From a candidate division SR1 bacterium (GTDB lineage Bacteria; Patescibacteriota; Gracilibacteria; Absconditabacterales; Absconditicoccaceae), in assembly GCA_007116275.1 (NCBI GenBank), contig SKIU01000106.1, forward strand, positions 1 through 10,111: 10,111 nucleotides of DNA, in the 5' to 3' direction. The notes under the pieces are model-generated. The model saw nothing but the letters and a program-made list of their open reading frames with translations. It made no database searches and was not told where the DNA came from. The position numbers and the translations under genes were made by a program. Of this stretch, positions 8,235 to 10,111 are shown piece after piece. Each line of letters begins with the position of its first letter. Within the stretch, counting starts at the first letter, position 1.

Positions 8235-10111
8235 ATGTCTTTACAAACACAAACAACAAAACTCCAACAATTCATACATCAAAACCCAAGCCCTGACACA
8301 CTCAGTGAAGAGCACATTTCTCCAATATACCAACAATTCATCGATTGTCTAACCGACCATAACCACTTATACTATATAGAAAATGCACCTATCATATCTG
8401 ATAAAGAATATGATGACCTATTTTCATACCTCAAACAAATAGAGGAGTATTTCCCTCACATTATATCATCCAACAGCCCAACACAAATACTAACCTGACA
8501 AATACAGGAGTGATTTTCACAAGCGACACACCAGATACCTATGCTATCATTAGAAAATAGCTACAATACTCAAGATCTAGTCGATCGAGATGAATTTATA
8601 TCCAAACATCTCAATAAGTCCGTCATTGCGAGCGATAGCGAAGCAATCCAGGAAGGAATAGAGTACTCCTACTACATCGAACCAAAGTTTGACGGTATAA
8701 GTGTAGAAATTATCTACAAAAACGGCTGTCTACACCAAGCAATAACACGTGGAGATGGAATTACAGGTGATGACATCACACAAAATGTCAGAACCATAAA
8801 AAATCTACCACAAAAACTAGAAGCCAGTAGCCAAGATTTAAAAGCAAATAAATCTAACATACTCACCTTCAGAGGAGAGATTATGATGCCCAAATCAGTA
8901 CGAGAAAAAATAAATAATCAAAGAACAAAAGAAGGAAAACAGGTCTTTGCAAATACAAGAAATGCAGCAGCATGAAGTATAAAATTGCTGGATACTAACG
9001 AAGTAAAAAAAAGATGATTGATATGTTATCTCTACGACAATGTGCAGTGAGAGAAAAAAACGCACCAAGCTAATATTAAACAACTCCAACAACGATGACT
9101 TCCCATTCTTAACTGGCATAAAATATGTACCAACATACAAGAAGTTATAGATATAACACAAGACCAACATACACAAGAATTTTTTCTCAATCAAGATGTA
9201 GATTTTGATGGACTTGTCATCAAAGTAAATGAAATAGCCAATCGCCATATCCTATGAACCACCCAACACCACCCACGTCGAGCTATCGCCTATAAATTTC
9301 CCGCACAACAAATCAGCACACAGATAGAATCCGTTGACCGACAAGTCTGACGTAGCGGAGTGATCACACCAGTTGCCAATCTCACACCAGTCCAACTATC
9401 CTGAGTAACCATCAGTAGAGTAAGTCTGCACAATAGTGACTTTATCAAAACCAAAGATATACAACTTCACGACTATGTACGAGTCCAAAGAAGCGGAGAA
9501 GTGATTCCATACATCGTGTGAGTAATTAAAGAAAGAAGAAAACAAACACAAGCTATCCAAGCACCGAAACAGTGTCCGTCATGCTGACATCCTACCACAC
9601 AGATCGATATGCATACCCACTGCACCAATCATGCTTGCCCAGCGCAACTCCAAGAAAAAATCGAACACTTTGTGAGTAAACAATGTATGGATATCGAATG
9701 AATAGGGGAGAGTATAGCAGCAATCCTTGTGCAACAAAATCTCGTAAAAACAATCGATGAACTCTATAAATTTGAACAAAGAGAAAACCAAACAATATTA
9801 CGTAGTTTACCGTGATTTGCTGACAAAAAAATAACAGAGATAGCACAACAGCTCTACAAATCAAAATCCAAACCCCTACGAAGACTACTCCATGGACTAG
9901 GAATCCCACATATTGGGAAAAAGACGGCTATGATGCTCCAAGGAAACATAGAAAACGTTGCAAAGTTGCAACGCTGAAACGCTGAAACGTTTAATTTATC
10001 AGATCTTATACACTACCTCACAAATACTGAATTCCTCACCCAAATCCACGGTATCGGAGAAAAAATGATCCAAGCACTCCAAGCCTTTTTTGACGACGAA
10101 ACCAATATCAC
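8235..10111 (+). CDS. ligA: NAD-dependent DNA ligase, 3' end outside window
   Basis: Seals nicks during replication and repair using NAD+. 625 codons are visible with TGA as Gly; family members are about 670, so mainly the BRCT end is missing. Order: Ia domain with HNHLYYIENAPIISDKEYDDL (about 42-62, NMN-binding Tyr pair and D-x-E-YD); PMLSLENSY; adenylation motif EPKFDGISVEI with nucleotidyl Lys K151; ITRGDGITGDD; LTFRGEIMMP; FANTRNAAAGSIKLLD; DGLVIKVNE; AIAYKFPA; OB fold with VTPV-like ITPVANLTPVQLSGVTISRVSLHN; zinc finger C447, C450, C463, C468; then HhH segments such as GLGIPHIGKKTA and IHGIGEKMI. The AMP-lysine lies 36 residues later than K115 of E. coli LigA, partly because a repeat-derived peptide (129-140) is inserted before it. 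A second repeat array lies at codons 574-586. No Shine-Dalgarno precedes the ATG; a TATACT box (8224-8229) ends 5 bp before it. The Ia motif was only read by eye. Confidence 0.95.
8621..8653. repeat. Palindromic repeat copy inserted in frame within ligA
   Basis: CGTCATTGCGAGC, then GATAGCGAAGCAATCCAGGA, is the short form of the element found at 8110-8195. It is read in frame as SVIASDSEAIQE (residues 129-140), between the DEFISKHLN helix and the strand leading to EPKFDG. Ends ATTGC and GCAAT are complementary. Other LigA proteins have only a short connection here, so the peptide is best explained as repeat-derived. Similar GTCATTGCGAG...GAAGCAATCC repeats are widespread in unrelated bacterial genomes. 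Confidence 0.85.
9954..9991. repeat. Tandem octamer array within ligA
   Basis: Four octamers in a row: GTTGCAAA (9957-9964), GTTGCAAC (9965-9972), GCTGAAAC (9973-9980), GCTGAAAC (9981-9988). The block is bounded on both sides by the self-complementary hexamer AACGTT (9954-9959 and 9986-9991). It is translated in frame as VAKLQRGNAETF (575-586), between two helix-hairpin-helix segments. The spelling is unlike the surrounding AT-rich coding sequence, which suggests a second kind of repeat tolerated inside this gene. Confidence 0.6.

Noticed and set aside
8895..9248. Minus-strand hydrophobic open frame of 117 codons
   Set aside because: It lies opposite the adenylation domain of ligA; Lys/Glu-rich AT-rich coding sequence gives Phe/Ser/Leu-rich shadows on the other strand.

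Overview
This window comes from a bacterium that reads UGA as a sense codon, almost certainly glycine (translation table 25). That code is known from the Patescibacteria/CPR lineages Gracilibacteria (BD1-5) and Absconditabacteria (SR1). Under the standard code every gene here is cut into fragments by in-frame TGA. Read with TGA as Gly, seven long frames become continuous, and the TGA codons fall on invariant glycines of known families. Examples are the GPGRGSGAG motif of DnaE, GGGHHNAAGF of a DHH/DHHA1 phosphoesterase, and SVIGPRP of a polyprenyl-phosphate sugar transferase. All five genes whose 3' ends lie in the window stop with TAA. The DNA is AT-rich and no start is preceded by a clear Shine-Dalgarno sequence. 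Gracilibacteria and Absconditabacteria cannot be told apart from this sequence alone.

Layout. Positions 1-1577 (minus strand) hold the N-terminal 525 codons of a class B penicillin-binding protein (PBP2/FtsI type), cut off at the window edge just before the expected catalytic SxxK motif. A divergent intergenic stretch (1578-1859) follows. Plus-strand genes then begin with two tandem, clearly paralogous small membrane proteins of the type IV secretion pilin (VirB2/TrbC-like) class (1860-2261 and 2291-2668), closed by a strong hairpin terminator (2691-2724). Next come dnaE (2830-5700), a DHH/DHHA1 phosphoesterase of the NrnA type (5712-6701) and a polyprenyl-phosphate sugar-1-phosphate transferase (6723-8099). 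These three are tightly packed and probably one transcription unit. After a 135-bp gap filled by a repeat element comes ligA, the NAD-dependent DNA ligase (8235 to beyond the right edge).

The genes cover replication and repair (DnaE, LigA), nanoRNA or nucleotide turnover (NrnA-like) and the cell surface (PBP, pilins, glycan initiation). The most unusual points are these. DnaE has no PHP domain: it starts directly at the polymerase region. A small GTCATTGCGAG...GCAATCCAGG repeat occurs once between genes, carrying a further GC-rich insert, and once in frame inside ligA, where it adds about 12 residues just ahead of the catalytic lysine motif. A second short repeat, a tandem octamer array, lies in frame near the 3' part of ligA. 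A heptamer array sits in front of dnaE.
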